Source: Drosophila miranda (lineage: Eukaryota; Arthropoda; Insecta; Diptera; Drosophilidae). From it: DNA of 64,000 bases. Below are positions 31,449 to 43,204 of the stretch, piece by piece. The stretch covers positions 620,001 to 684,000 of the forward strand of contig NW_022881647.1 in NCBI RefSeq assembly GCF_003369915.1. The letters are read 5' to 3'. The notes beneath the pieces are model-generated. The model did not search any database. It saw only the letters and a program-made list of their open reading frames with translations, and was not told where the DNA came from. A program made the translations under genes and the position numbers. Within the stretch, counting starts at the first letter, position 1. The number at the start of each line of letters is the position of its first letter.

Positions 31449-32596
31449 ATGGCTGATCCGAAAAACGAAATGGGTACCGAAGCTGGCACAGCAATGGACA
31501 GCGAAAGCGGTAGAGACTCCTCAGTCAGCCCAATGGAAATAAATATATCCAACACAAATTGCAATTCGATGATAGTTCTGAACGATTTACGTCTGCTGGA
31601 GCTAATTACCAAGTATCCTTTTCTGTATAGTAAAGCAGCGCAGCCGGAACAGGACTCGGAATACGACGAGTGGGCCTGGAATCAGATTTCGAAGGAGTTT
31701 AATGCCAGCTACGAGAACTTGCCGCTGAGTGCCCCCTTCTCGGCAGACGAGCTGCAGTGGCGTTGGAACTTGCTGCTACCGACCATGGGCACCCTTTCGA
31801 AGGCCAAGGGACAAATTCCCTTTCAACTGTGGTCCCTTGTGACGGAGATCGAACGCTCGCTAAGTACAGAAAATTTGGAACCACCCAGGGACTTGAGTAT
31901 GGCCCAGAACGTTCTACTCACTCAGCTGCCATTGGTGGAGGCCATGACGCTCAATGAGCGTCGGCGACTGGAAGTCGAGTTCCTCGATATCTCACACAAC
32001 TCTCGCTTGATGGTCCTCAGTACAAACCAGTCCAACCAAAAATCGCACACACTTTTGCCATCCCAGGTCCCCGTCCCAAAACCAATCTGGCCATTAGCAG
32101 TGTGTCTGGTGGCCAGGATCTCATTAATGTCCCGACGGCGACTGTTTTCATTCCGATTCAAGCTTTCACGAGCAATGTGGTTGGACCCATTAATCCCGCG
32201 CCGGACGTTTCGACACCGCTTGATATCAATGTGATTGGTGCCAAGAAGGAACCCGTTGAGTGCCCGCCGTCTGTTTCACCACCGCTGGACATTAAGACAG
32301 AGGTGGAGGTGGCCCTTGCGGCCATTGAGCTTGCCATTGAGATGGAAAAGGTACGGGAAAATAACCCAGAAGAGGCACAAGAGAAATCACCGGAGAAAAA
32401 CCGCACTCCCGTGGAGAAGCCCGATGATGCCACTCTAAATCCTAATCCGCGGTATATACCGATCAAGAGCGCCAAGTACTACACAAAGAAGCTACTCGTT
32501 CGGGTGAAGCGCATTGATCAGGACTAGTATTTGCCGCTGTCCAGCATGGCAAAGCGCCCAAAGAAACGTGAATCCATGTACATCAAATGCACATAA
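31449..32596 (+). pseudogene. MADF-BESS copy U13, same lesions as U11
   Basis: Carries the U11 internal deletion after FLDI, the AQNVLL change, EMEKVREN, and the TAG near the C-terminus (32525-32527). It keeps LLELITKYP, so the Ala change in U11 arose after the duplication. First frame 31449-32234, resumed frame 32102-32527. Confidence 0.85.
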
Positions 32597-32852
32597 GTTT
32601 ATTTTAAAAAATACATTACTATAAATTACAACTTAAGGCTATTCTTTAATCCGAATTGGTTTTCATATTTCGTTTGCTTCGCATGCTCGATAAACTAGTA
32701 ACTAAACAAACAAATATGCGGGAGCGGGAGTAGGAGCTGGAGCTGAACTGGAGGCTGCAGGCGGGATAACGAGGACGTAGTGGCGGACAAGGCCTCATGT
32801 GAAATCATGTGAAATGATACTGTTCAAAGAATTTTCAATTGTTGGCGTTGTT

Positions 32853-33065
32853 CTACTCACTGTTGGGCGTCACATTGTTGTCAGTTTTGGTATCTGGATC
32901 AAGATTCGTATCCGGAGTTGGGGATGCTCCAATGCCGACAACAGAGGGTATCTCAGCCTTCGGCGAATCCTCGTGCGCGTAGCCCACACGCAACGAATGG
33001 TGCCCTGGATCGAAAACTAGGGCTCCAATTTCGTCGCCGCCATATAGCATGTTGCCTCCATTCAT
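32853..33065 (-). pseudogene. Bap55: Bap55 first coding exon fragment (unit 13)
   Basis: Open first exon, VGYAHEDS type, counterpart of the fragment at 28233. Confidence 0.85.
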
Positions 33066-33768
33066 CTTGGAGCGTCGGGACTACTTTTCAGCTTGATTTC
33101 TTGCAAAAGTTCTCGAAATGCCTGTCTTGTCTGTATTTATTTTTTGTGGCTTTTTTCACGACGCTTGCGTTAATGGCAGTCGACCTATCGATAAAATATA
33201 CTGTCTGAAATTCAGAAATATACCGTAATATACCGATGAAGAAGTGAACTTATCCCACTTAATCCCCCTGTTTTAAACAGGATAACAACTTGAGTTAAAT
33301 CGCGAAAAATAATAATAATAATAATAGTTCTTATTGTAGATCCATCCCATCCTTCATCTTTACTTTACCATGAACTGCGCTAAATCATATTACTAGCTAA
33401 ACAGGACCCTCAGCCCTGAATACACAATTTTATCCGATTGATATATCAATTATTTAATTTAAAAGTGATCGAAGATATGTGATCATGCGTCGTCGAGTCG
33501 ATGTTTTATGACCATCTAGGTTTAAAATTAAAGTAAAGAACTTAGTTTGGAATTTTCGAAATAAAACGCCGATTAGTTCCGCTCATCGCAAAAATATACC
33601 GATTTAATTAAAATTCGCAAAAAAATATACAACATTTTTTCGCCAGTCGAAAAACTACCACCTACAAATATATTATCATAAAAAAACAGGTATCGATATA
33701 TTCATATGTTTATAAAATTCGGGGACAACAAAAAATTTAGAAGATCAAATCCGTCGCGTCGCCGAATA
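33066..33768. promoter_or_regulatory. Divergent promoter Bap55 / U14
   Basis: DREs at 33186-33193 and 33691-33698. Lacks the 6 bp deletion seen before U12 but shares TTTAGA upstream of the ATG. Confidence 0.62.
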
Positions 33769-34978
33769 ATGGCTGATCCGAAAAACGAAATGGGTACCGA
33801 AGCTGGCACAGCAATGGACAGCGAAAGCGGTAGAGACTCCTCAGTCAGCCCAATGGAAATAAATATATCCAACACAAATTGCAATTCGATGATAGTTCTG
33901 AACGATTTACGTCTGCTGGAGCTGATTACCAAGTATCCTTTTCTGTATAGTAAAGCAGCGCAGCCGGAACAGGACTCGGAATACGACGAGTGGGCCTGGA
34001 ATCAGATTTCGAAGGAGTTTAATGCCAGCTACGAGAACTTGCCGCTGAGTGCCCCCTTCTCGGCAGACGAGCTGCAGTGGCGTTGGAACTTGCTGCTACC
34101 GACCATGGGCACCCTTTCGAAGGCGAAGGGACAAATTCCCTTTCAACTGTGGTCCCTTGTGACGGAGATCGAACGCTCGCTAAGTACAGAAAATTTGGAA
34201 CCACCCAGGGACTTGATTATGGCCCAGAACTTTCTACTCACTCAGCTGCCATTGGTGGAGGCCATGACGCTCAATGAGCGTCGGCGACTGGAAGTCGTGT
34301 TCCTCGATATCTTATTCTAACACGAAATGGAGACACATGCGTCCGTACCACTGGGTCCCGAAGAGCAGGCCACAGTCAAGACCGAATACGATGAATTCCT
34401 CAGATCTGTTCGGGTCAAGGAGCTGCCCATATCGGCTCTGGCACAACTCTCGCTTGATGGTCCTCAGTACAAACCAGTCCAACCAAAAATCGCACACACT
34501 TTTGCCATCCCAGGTCCCCGTCCCAAAACCAATCTGGCCATTAGCAGTGTGTCTGGTGGCCAGGATCTCATTAATGTCCCGACGGCGACTGTTTTCATAC
34601 CGATTCAAGCTTTCACGAGCAATGTGGTTGGACCCATTAATCCCGCGCCGGACGTTTCGACACCGCTTGATATCAATGTGATTGGTGCCAAGAAGGAACC
34701 CGTTGAGTGCCCGCCGTCTGTTTCACCACCGCTGGACATTAAGACAGGTGGAGGTGGCCCTTGCGGCCATTGAGCTTGCCATTGAGATGGAAAATGTACG
34801 GGAAAATAACCCAGAAGAGGCACAAGAGAAATCACCGGAGAAAAACCGCACTCCCGTGGAGAAGCCCGATGATGCCACTCTAAATCCTAATCCGCGGTAT
34901 ATACCGATCAAGAGCGCCAAGTACTACACAAAGAAGCTACTCGTTCGGGTGAAGCGCATTGATCAGGACGAGTATTTG
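33769..34978 (+). pseudogene. MADF-BESS copy U14, same lesions as U12
   Basis: Stop right after BESS (first frame to 34320, 183 residues), 2 bp deletion near 34745, and the same 3' deletion joining DEYL to the flank. It differs from U12 by NLAISS for NLVISS. Upstream in-frame ATG at 33706. Confidence 0.85.
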
Positions 34979-35162
34979 GTTTTCATATTTCGTTTGCTTC
35001 GCATGCTCGATAAACTAGTAACTAAACAAACAAATATGCGGGAGCGGGAGTAGGAGCTGGAGCTGAACTGGAGGCTGCAGGCGGGATAACGAGGACGTAG
35101 TGGCGGACAAGGCCTCATGTGAAATGATACTGTTCAAAAAATTTTCAATTGTTGGCGTTGTT

Positions 35163-35372
35163 CTACTCACTGTTGGGCGTCACATTGTTGTCAGTTTTGG
35201 TATCTGGATCAAGATTCGTATCCGGAGTTGGGGATGCTCCAATGCCGACAACAGAGGGTATCGCCTTCGGCGAATCCTCTTGCGCGTAGCCCACACGCAA
35301 CGAATGGTGCCCTGGATCGAAAACTAGGGCTCCAATTTCGTCGCCGCCATATAGCATGTTGCCTCCATTCAT
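35163..35372 (-). pseudogene. Bap55: Bap55 first coding exon fragment (unit 14), one codon deleted
   Basis: Open first exon with the in-frame Glu deletion ([10 protein letters not shown]) but GALVFDP retained. Short intron form. Confidence 0.85.
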
Positions 35373-36062
35373 CTTGGAGCGTCGGGACTACTTTTCAGCT
35401 TGATTTCTTGCAAAAGTTCTCGAAATGCCTGTCTTGTCTGTATTTATTTTTTGTGGCTTTTTTCACGACGCTTGCGTTAATGGCAATCGACCTATCGATA
35501 AAATATACTGTCTGAAATTCAGAAATATACCGATGAAGAAGTGAACTTATCCCACTTAATCCCCCTGTTTTAAACAGGATAACAACTTGAGTTAAATCGC
35601 GAAAAATAATAATAATAATAGTTCTTATTGTAGATCCATCCCATCCTTCATCTTTACTTTACCATGAACTGCGCTAAATCATATTACTAGCTAAACAGGA
35701 CCCTCAGCCCTGAATACACAATTTTATCCGATTGATATATCAATTATTTAATTTAAAAGTGATCGAAGATATGTGATCATGCGTCGTCGAGTCGATGTTT
35801 TATGACCATCTAGGTTTAAAATTAAAGTAAAGAACTTAGTTTGGAATTTTCGAAATAAAACGCCGATTAGTTCCGCTCATCGCAAAAATATACCGATTTA
35901 ATTAAAATTCGCAAAAAAATATACAACATTTTTTCGCCAGTCGAAAAACTACCACCTACAAATATATTATCATAAAAAAACAGGTATCGATATATTCATA
36001 TGTTTATAAAATTCGGGGACAACAAAAAATTTTGAAGATCAAATCCGTCGCGTCGCCGAATA
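35373..36062. promoter_or_regulatory. Divergent promoter Bap55 / U15
   Basis: DREs at 35493-35500 and 35985-35992. Intact palindromes. TTTTGA retained. Confidence 0.62.
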
Positions 36063-37274
36063 ATGGCTGATCCGAAAAACGAAATGGGTACCGAAGCTGG
36101 CACAGCAATGGACAGCGAAAGCGGTAGAGACTCCTCAGTCAGCCCAATGGAAATAAATATATCCAACACAAATTGCAATTCGATGATAGTTCTGAACGAT
36201 TTACGTCTGCTGGAGCTGATAACCAAGTATCCTTTTCTGTATAGTAAAGCAGCGCAGCCGGAACAGGACTCGGAATACGACGAGTGGGCCTGGAATCAGA
36301 TTTCGAAGGAGTTTAATGCCAGCTACGAGAACTTGCCGCTGAGTGCCCCCTTCTCGGCAGACGAGCTGCAGTGGCGTTGGAACTTGCTGCTACCGACCAT
36401 GGGCACCCTTTCGAAGGCGAAGGGACAAATTCCCTTTCAACTGTGGTCCCTTGTGACGGAGATCGAACGCTCGCTAAGTACAGAAAATTTGGAACCACCC
36501 AGGGACTTGATTATGGCCCAGAACTTTCTACTCACTCAGCTGCCATTGGTGGAGGCCATGACGCTCAATGAGCGTCGGCGACTGGAAGTCGTGTTCCTCG
36601 ATATCTTATTCTAACACGAAATGGAGACACATGCGTCCGTACCACTGGGTCCCGAAGAGCAGGCCACAGTCAAGACCGAATACGATGAATTCCTCAGATC
36701 TGTTCGGGTCAAGGAGCTGCCCATATCGGCTCTGGCACAACTCTCGCTTGATGGTCCTCAGTACAAACCAGTCCAACCAAAAATCGCACACACTTTTGCC
36801 ATCCCAGGTCCCCGTCCCAAAACCAATCTGGCCATTAGCAGTGTGTCTGGTGGCCAGGATCTCATTAATGTCCCGACGGCGACTGTTTTCATACCGATTC
36901 AAGCTTTCACGAGCAATGTGGTTGGACCCATTAATCCCGCGCCGGACGTTTCGACACCGCTTGATATCAATGTGATTGGTGCCAAGAAGGAACCCGTTGA
37001 GTGCCCGCCGTCTGTTTCACCACCGCTGGACATTAAGACAGAGGTGGAGGTGGCCCTTGCGGCCATTGAGCTTGCCATTGAGATGGAAAATGTACGGGAA
37101 AATAACCCAGAAGAGGCACAAGAGAAATCACCGGAGAAAAACCGCACTCCCGTGGAGAAGCCCGATGATGCCACTCTAAATCCTAATCCGCGGTATATAC
37201 CGATCAAGAGCGCCAAGTACTACACAAAGAAGCTACTCGTTCGGGTGAAGCGCATTGATCAGGACGAGTATTTG
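36063..37274 (+). pseudogene. MADF-BESS copy U15, stop after BESS, 3' deletion
   Basis: Same early TAA as U12 (first frame to 36614, 183 residues: MADF plus BESS) and the same 3' deletion, but without the 2 bp deletion. The second part is therefore one open frame from METHAS (36621) through DEYL into flank sequence, ending at 37349 (242 codons). This copy shows the order of decay: nonsense and 3' deletion first, 2 bp deletion later. Confidence 0.85.
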
Positions 37275-37458
37275 GTTTTCATATTTCGTTTGCTTCGCAT
37301 GCTCGATAAACTAGTAACTAAACAAACAAATATGCGGGAGCGGGAGTAGGAGCTGGAGCTGAACTGGAGGCTGCAGGCGGGATAACGAGGACGTAGTGGC
37401 GGACAAGGCCTCATGTGAAATGATACTGTTCAAAAAATTTTCAATTGTTGGCGTTGTT

Positions 37459-37668
37459 CTACTCACTGTTGGGCGTCACATTGTTGTCAGTTTTGGTATC
37501 TGGATCAAGATTCGTATCCGGAGTTGGGGATGCTCCAATGCCGACAACAGAGGGTATCGCCTTCGGCGAATCCTCTTGCGCGTAGCCCACACGCAACGAA
37601 TGGTGCCCTGGATCGAAAACTAGGGCTCCAATTTCGTCGCCGCCATATAGCATGTTGCCTCCATTCAT
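37459..37668 (-). pseudogene. Bap55: Bap55 first coding exon fragment (unit 15), one codon deleted
   Basis: Open first exon with the Glu deletion, same type as the fragment at 35163. Confidence 0.85.
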
Positions 37669-38358
37669 CTTGGAGCGTCGGGACTACTTTTCAGCTTGAT
37701 TTCTTGCAAAAGTTCTCGAAATGCCTGTCTTGTCTGTATTTATTTTTTGTGGCTTTTTTCACGACGCTTGCGTTAATGGCAATCGACCTATCGATAAAAT
37801 ATACTGTCTGAAATTCAGAAATATACCGATGAAGAAGTGAACTTATCCCACTTAATCCCCCTGTTTTAAACAGGATAACAACTTGAGTTAAATCGCGAAA
37901 AATAATAATAATAATAGTTCTTATTGTAGATCCATCCCATCCTTCATCTTTACTTTACCATGAACTGCGCTAAATCATATTACTAGCTAAACAGGACCCT
38001 CAGCCCTGAATACACAATTTTATCCGATTGATATATCAATTATTTAATTTAAAAGTGATCGAAGATATGTGATCATGCGTCGTCGAGTCGATGTTTTATG
38101 ACCATCTAGGTTTAAAATTAAAGTAAAGAACTTAGTTTGGAATTTTCGAAATAAAACGCCGATTAGTTCCGCTCATCGCAAAAATATACCGATTTAATTA
38201 AAATTCGCAAAAAAATATACAACATTTTTTCGCCAGTCGAAAAACTACCACCTACAAATATATTATCATAAAAAAACAGGTATCGATATATTCATATGTT
38301 TATAAAATTCGGGGACAACAAAAAATTTTGAAGATCAAATCCGTCGCGTCGCCGAATA
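37669..38358. promoter_or_regulatory. Divergent promoter Bap55 / U16
   Basis: DREs at 37789-37796 and 38281-38288. Intact palindromes. No 10 bp insertion. Confidence 0.65.
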
Positions 38359-39615
38359 ATGGCTGATCCGAAAAACGAAATGGGTACCCAAGCTGGCACA
38401 GCAATGGACAGCGAAAGCGGTAGAGACTCCTCAGTCAGCCCAATGGAAATAAATATATCCAACACAAATTGCAATTCGATGATAGTTCTGAACGATTTAC
38501 GTCTGCTGGAGCTGATTACCAAGTATATTTTTCTGTATAGTAAAGCAGCGCAGCCGGAACAGGACTCGGAATACGACGAGTGGGCCTGGAATCAGATTTC
38601 GAAGGAGTTTAATGCCAGCTACGAGAACTTGCCGCTGAGTGCCCCCTTCTCGGCAGACGAGCTGCAGTGGCGTTGGAACTTGCTGCTACCGACCATGGGC
38701 ACCCTTTCGAAGGCGAAGGGACAAATTCCCTTTCAACTGTGGTCCCTTGTGACGGAGATCGAACGCTCGCTAAGTACAGAAAATTTGGAACCACCCAGGG
38801 ACTTGAGTATGGCCCAGAACTTTCTACTCACTCAGCTGCCATTGGTGGAGGCCATGACGCTCAATGAGCGTCGGCGACTGGAAGTCGAGTTCCTCGATAT
38901 CTTATTCCAACACGAAGTACCACTGGGTCCCGAAGAGCAGGCCACAGTCAAGACCGAATACGATGAATTCCTCAGATCTGTTCGGGTCAAGGAGCTGCCC
39001 ATATCGGCTCTGGCACAACTCTCGCTTGATGGTCCTCAGTACAAACGAGTCCAACCAAAAATCGCACACACTTTTGCCATCCCAGGTCCCCGTCCCAAAA
39101 CCAATCTGGCCATTAGCAGTGTGTCTGGTGGCCAGGATCTCATTAATGTCCCGACGGCGACTGTTTTCATACCGATTCAAGCTTTCACGAGCAATGTGGT
39201 TGGACCCATTAATCCCGCGCCGGACGTTTCGACACCGCTTGATATCAATGTGATTGGTGCCAAGAAGGAACCCGTTGAGTGCCCGCCGTCTGTTTCACCA
39301 CCGCTGGACATTAAGACAGAGGTGGAGGTGGCCCTTGCGGCCATTGAGCTTGCCATTGAGATGGAAAATGTACGGGAAAATAACCCAGAAGAGGCACAAG
39401 AGAAATCACCGGAGAAAAACCGCACTCCCGTGGAGAAGCCCGATGATGCCACCCTAAATCCTAATCCGCGGTATATACCGATCAAGAGCGCCAAGTACTA
39501 CACAAAGAAGCTACTCGTTCGGGTGAAACGCATTGATCAGGACGAGTATTTGCCGCTGTCCAGCATGGCAAAGCGCCCAAAGAAACGTAAATCCATGTAC
39601 ATCAAATGCACATAA
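38359..39615 (+). CDS. MADF-BESS domain protein, copy U16 (418 aa), recombinant
   Basis: Full-length frame, but the halves have different histories. The MADF region has FSADELQWRWN as in U6/U12, while from DLSMAQ onward it matches U3 (no METHAS, QYKRVQ, ELAI, Lys-form PKKRKS end). Two private changes: E11Q, and KYIFLY for KYPFLY, which replaces the conserved proline at the end of the first MADF helix by Ile through two adjacent base changes. Domain folding may be affected. Confidence 0.83.
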   Translation: MADPKNEMGTQAGTAMDSESGRDSSVSPMEINISNTNCNSMIVLNDLRLLELITKYIFLYSKAAQPEQDSEYDEWAWNQISKEFNASYENLPLSAPFSADELQWRWNLLLPTMGTLSKAKGQIPFQLWSLVTEIERSLSTENLEPPRDLSMAQNFLLTQLPLVEAMTLNERRRLEVEFLDILFQHEVPLGPEEQATVKTEYDEFLRSVRVKELPISALAQLSLDGPQYKRVQPKIAHTFAIPGPRPKTNLAISSVSGGQDLINVPTATVFIPIQAFTSNVVGPINPAPDVSTPLDINVIGAKKEPVECPPSVSPPLDIKTEVEVALAAIELAIEMENVRENNPEEAQEKSPEKNRTPVEKPDDATLNPNPRYIPIKSAKYYTKKLLVRVKRIDQDEYLPLSSMAKRPKKRKSMYIKCT

Positions 39616-39871
39616 GTTTATTTTAAAAAATACATTACTATAAATTACAACTTAAGGCTATTCTTTAATCCGAATTGGTTTTCATATTTCGTTTGCTTCG
39701 CATGCTCGATAAACTAGTAACTAAACAAACAAATATGCGGGAGCGGGAGCAGGAGCTGGAGCTGAACTGGAGGCTGCAGGCGGGATAACGAGGACGTAGT
39801 GGCGGACAAGGCCTCATGTGAAATCATGTGAAATGATACTGTTCAAAGAATTTTCAATTGTTGGCGTTGTT

Positions 39872-40084
39872 CTACTCACTGTTGGGCGTCACATTGTTGT
39901 CAGTTTTGGTATCTGGATCAAGATTCGTATCCGGAGTTGGGGATGCTCCAATGCCGACAACAGAGGGTATCTCAGCCTTCGGCGAATCCTCTTGCGCGTA
40001 GCCCACACGCAACGAATGGTGCCCTGGATCGAAAACTAAGGCTCCAATTTCGTCGCCGCCATATAGCATGTTGCCTCCATTCAT
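39872..40084 (-). pseudogene. Bap55: Bap55 first coding exon fragment (unit 16)
   Basis: Standard type, long intron form, GAGCAGGAG stub marker. Counterpart of the fragment at 6203. Confidence 0.85.
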
Positions 40085-40787
40085 CTTGGAGCGTCGGGAC
40101 TACTTTTCAGCTTGATTTCTTGCAAAAGTTCTCGAAATGCCTGTCTTGTCTGTATTTATTTTTTGTGGCTTTTTTCACGACGCTTGCGTTAATGGCAATC
40201 GACCTATCGATAAAATATACTGTCTGAAATTCAGAAATATACCGTAATATACCGATGAAGAAGTGAACTTTTCCCACTTAATCCCCCTGTTTTAAACAGG
40301 ATAACAACTTGAGTTAAATCGCGAAAAATAATAATAATAATAATAGTTCTTATTGTAGATCCATCCCATCCTTCATCTTTACTTTACCATGAACTGCGCT
40401 AAATCATATTACTAGCTAAACAGGACCCTCAGCCCTGAATACACAATTTTATCCGATTGATATATCAATTATTTAATTTAAAAGTGATCGAAGATATGTG
40501 ATCATGCGTCGTCAAGTCGATGTTTTATGACCATCTAGGTTTAAAATTAAAGTAAAGAACTTAGTTTGGAATTTTCGAAATAAAACGCCGATTAGTTCCG
40601 CTCATCGCAAAAATATACCGATTTAATTAAAATTCGCAAAAAAATATACAACATTTTTTCGCCAGTCGAAAAACTACCACCTACAAATATATTATCATAA
40701 AAAAACAGGTATCGATATATTCATATGTTTATAAAATTCGGGGACAACAAAAAATTTTGAAGATCAAATCCGTCGCGTCGCCGAATA
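40085..40787. promoter_or_regulatory. Divergent promoter Bap55 / U17
   Basis: DREs at 40205-40212 and 40710-40717. 10 bp insertion and CGTCAAGTCG variant, as before U4. Confidence 0.65.
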
Positions 40788-42032
40788 ATGGCTGATCCGA
40801 AAAACGAAATGGGTACCGAAGCTGGCACAGCAATGGACAGCGAAAGCGGTAGAGACTCCTCAGTCAGCCCAATGGAAATAAATATATCCAACACAAATTG
40901 CAATTCGATGATAGTTCTGAACGATTTACGTCTGCTGGAGCTGATAACCAAGTATCCTTTTCTGTATAGTAAAGCAGCGCAGCCGGAACAGGACTCGGAA
41001 TACGACGAGTGGGCCTGGAATCAGATTTCGAAGGAGTTTAATGCCAGCTACGAGAACTTGCCGCTGAGTGCCCCCTTCTCGCCAGACGAGCTGCAGTGGC
41101 GTTGGATCTTGCTGCTACCGACCATGGGCACCCTTTCGAAGGCGAAGGGACAAATTCCCTTTCAACTGTGGTCCCTTGTGACGGAGATCGAACGCTCGCT
41201 AAGTACAGAAAATTTGGAACCACCCAGGGACTTGAGTATGGCCCAGAACTTTCTACTCACTCAGCTGCCATTGGTGGAGGCCATGACGCTCAATGAGCGT
41301 CGGCGACTGGAAGTCGAGTTCCTCGATATCTTATTCCAACACGAAGTACCACTGGGTCCCGAAGAGCAGGCCACAGTCAAGACCGAATACGATGAATTCC
41401 TCAGATCTGTTCGGGTCAATGAGCTGCCCATATCGGCTCTGGCACAACTCTCGCTTGATGGTCCTCAGTACAAACGAGTCCAACCAAAAATCGCACACAC
41501 TTTTGCCATCCCAGGTCCCCGTCCCAAAACCAATCTGGCCATTAGCAGTGTGTCTGGTGGCCAGGATCTCATTAATGTCCCGACGGCGACTGTTTTCATA
41601 CCGATTCAAGCTTTCACGAGCAATGTGGTTGGACCCATTAATCCCGCGCCGGACGTTTCGACACCGCTTGATATCAATGTGATTGGTGCCAAGAAGGAAC
41701 CCGTTGAGTGCCCGCCGTCTGTTTCACCACCGCTGGACATTAAGACAGAGGTGGAGGTGGCCCTTGCGGCAATTGAGATGGAAAATGTACGGGAAAATAA
41801 CCCAGAAGAGGCACAAGAGAAATCACCGGAGAAAAACCGCACTCCCGTGGAGAAGCCCGATGATGCCACTCTAAATCCTAATCCGCGGTATATACCGATC
41901 AAGAGCGCCAAGTACTACACAAAGAAGCTACTCGTTCGGGTGAAGCGCATTGATCAGGACGAGTATTTGCCGCTGTCCAGCATGGCAAAGCGCCCAAAGA
42001 AACGTGAATCCATGTACATCAAATGCACATAA
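40788..42032 (+). CDS. MADF-BESS domain protein, intact copy U17 (414 aa)
   Basis: VNELPIS type, no METHAS, no ELAI, Glu-form C-terminus. Translation appears identical to U4, U18 and U24. With U18 it forms a local duplication of the same unit. Confidence 0.87.
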   Translation: MADPKNEMGTEAGTAMDSESGRDSSVSPMEINISNTNCNSMIVLNDLRLLELITKYPFLYSKAAQPEQDSEYDEWAWNQISKEFNASYENLPLSAPFSPDELQWRWILLLPTMGTLSKAKGQIPFQLWSLVTEIERSLSTENLEPPRDLSMAQNFLLTQLPLVEAMTLNERRRLEVEFLDILFQHEVPLGPEEQATVKTEYDEFLRSVRVNELPISALAQLSLDGPQYKRVQPKIAHTFAIPGPRPKTNLAISSVSGGQDLINVPTATVFIPIQAFTSNVVGPINPAPDVSTPLDINVIGAKKEPVECPPSVSPPLDIKTEVEVALAAIEMENVRENNPEEAQEKSPEKNRTPVEKPDDATLNPNPRYIPIKSAKYYTKKLLVRVKRIDQDEYLPLSSMAKRPKKRESMYIKCT

Positions 42033-42288
42033 GTTTATTTTAAAAAATACATTACTATAAATTACAACTTAAGGCTATTCTTTAATCCGAATTGGTTTTC
42101 ATATTTCGTTTGCTTCGCATGCTCGATAAACTAGTAACTAAACAAACAAATATGCGGGAGCGGGAGCAGGAGCTGGAGCTGAACTGGAGGCTGCAGGCGG
42201 GATAACGAGGACGTAGTGGCGGACAAGGCCTCATGTGAAATCATGTGAAATGATACTGTTCAAAGAATTTTCAATTGTTGGCGTTGTT

Positions 42289-42501
42289 CTACTCACTGTT
42301 GGGCGTCACATTGTTGTCAGTTTTGGTATCTGGATCAAGATTCGTATCCGGAGTTGGGGATGCTCCAATGCCGACAACAGAGGGTATCTCAGCCTTCGGC
42401 GAATCCTCTTGCGCGTAGCCCACACGCAACGAATGGTGCCCTGGATCGAAAACTAAGGCTCCAATTTCGTCGCCGCCATATAGCATGTTGCCTCCATTCA
42501 T
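42289..42501 (-). pseudogene. Bap55: Bap55 first coding exon fragment (unit 17)
   Basis: Standard type with the GAGCAGGAG marker. Follows a U4-type gene here, whereas at U4 itself the next fragment is the LYVGDE type, which shows reassortment of fragments and genes. Confidence 0.85.
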
Positions 42502-43204
42502 CTTGGAGCGTCGGGACTACTTTTCAGCTTGATTTCTTGCAAAAGTTCTCGAAATGCCTGTCTTGTCTGTATTTATTTTTTGTGGCTTTTTTCACGACGC
42601 TTGCGTTAATGGCAATCGACCTATCGATAAAATATACTGTCTGAAATTCAGAAATATACCGTAATATACCGATGAAGAAGTGAACTTTTCCCACTTAATC
42701 CCCCTGTTTTAAACAGGATAACAACTTGAGTTAAATCGCGAAAAATAATAATAATAATAATAGTTCTTATTGTAGATCCATCCCATCCTTCATCTTTACT
42801 TTACCATGAACTGCGCTAAATCATATTACTAGCTAAACAGGACCCTCAGCCCTGAATACACAATTTTATCCGATTGATATATCAATTATTTAATTTAAAA
42901 GTGATCGAAGATATGTGATCATGCGTCGTCAAGTCGATGTTTTATGACCATCTAGGTTTAAAATTAAAGTAAAGAACTTAGTTTGGAATTTTCGAAATAA
43001 AACGCCGATTAGTTCCGCTCATCGCAAAAATATACCGATTTAATTAAAATTCGCAAAAAAATATACAACATTTTTTCGCCAGTCGAAAAACTACCACCTA
43101 CAAATATATTATCATAAAAAAACAGGTATCGATATATTCATATGTTTATAAAATTCGGGGACAACAAAAAATTTTGAAGATCAAATCCGTCGCGTCGCCG
43201 AATA
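42502..43204. promoter_or_regulatory. Divergent promoter Bap55 / U18
   Basis: DREs at 42622-42629 and 43127-43134. Same variants as the promoter before U17. Confidence 0.65.
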
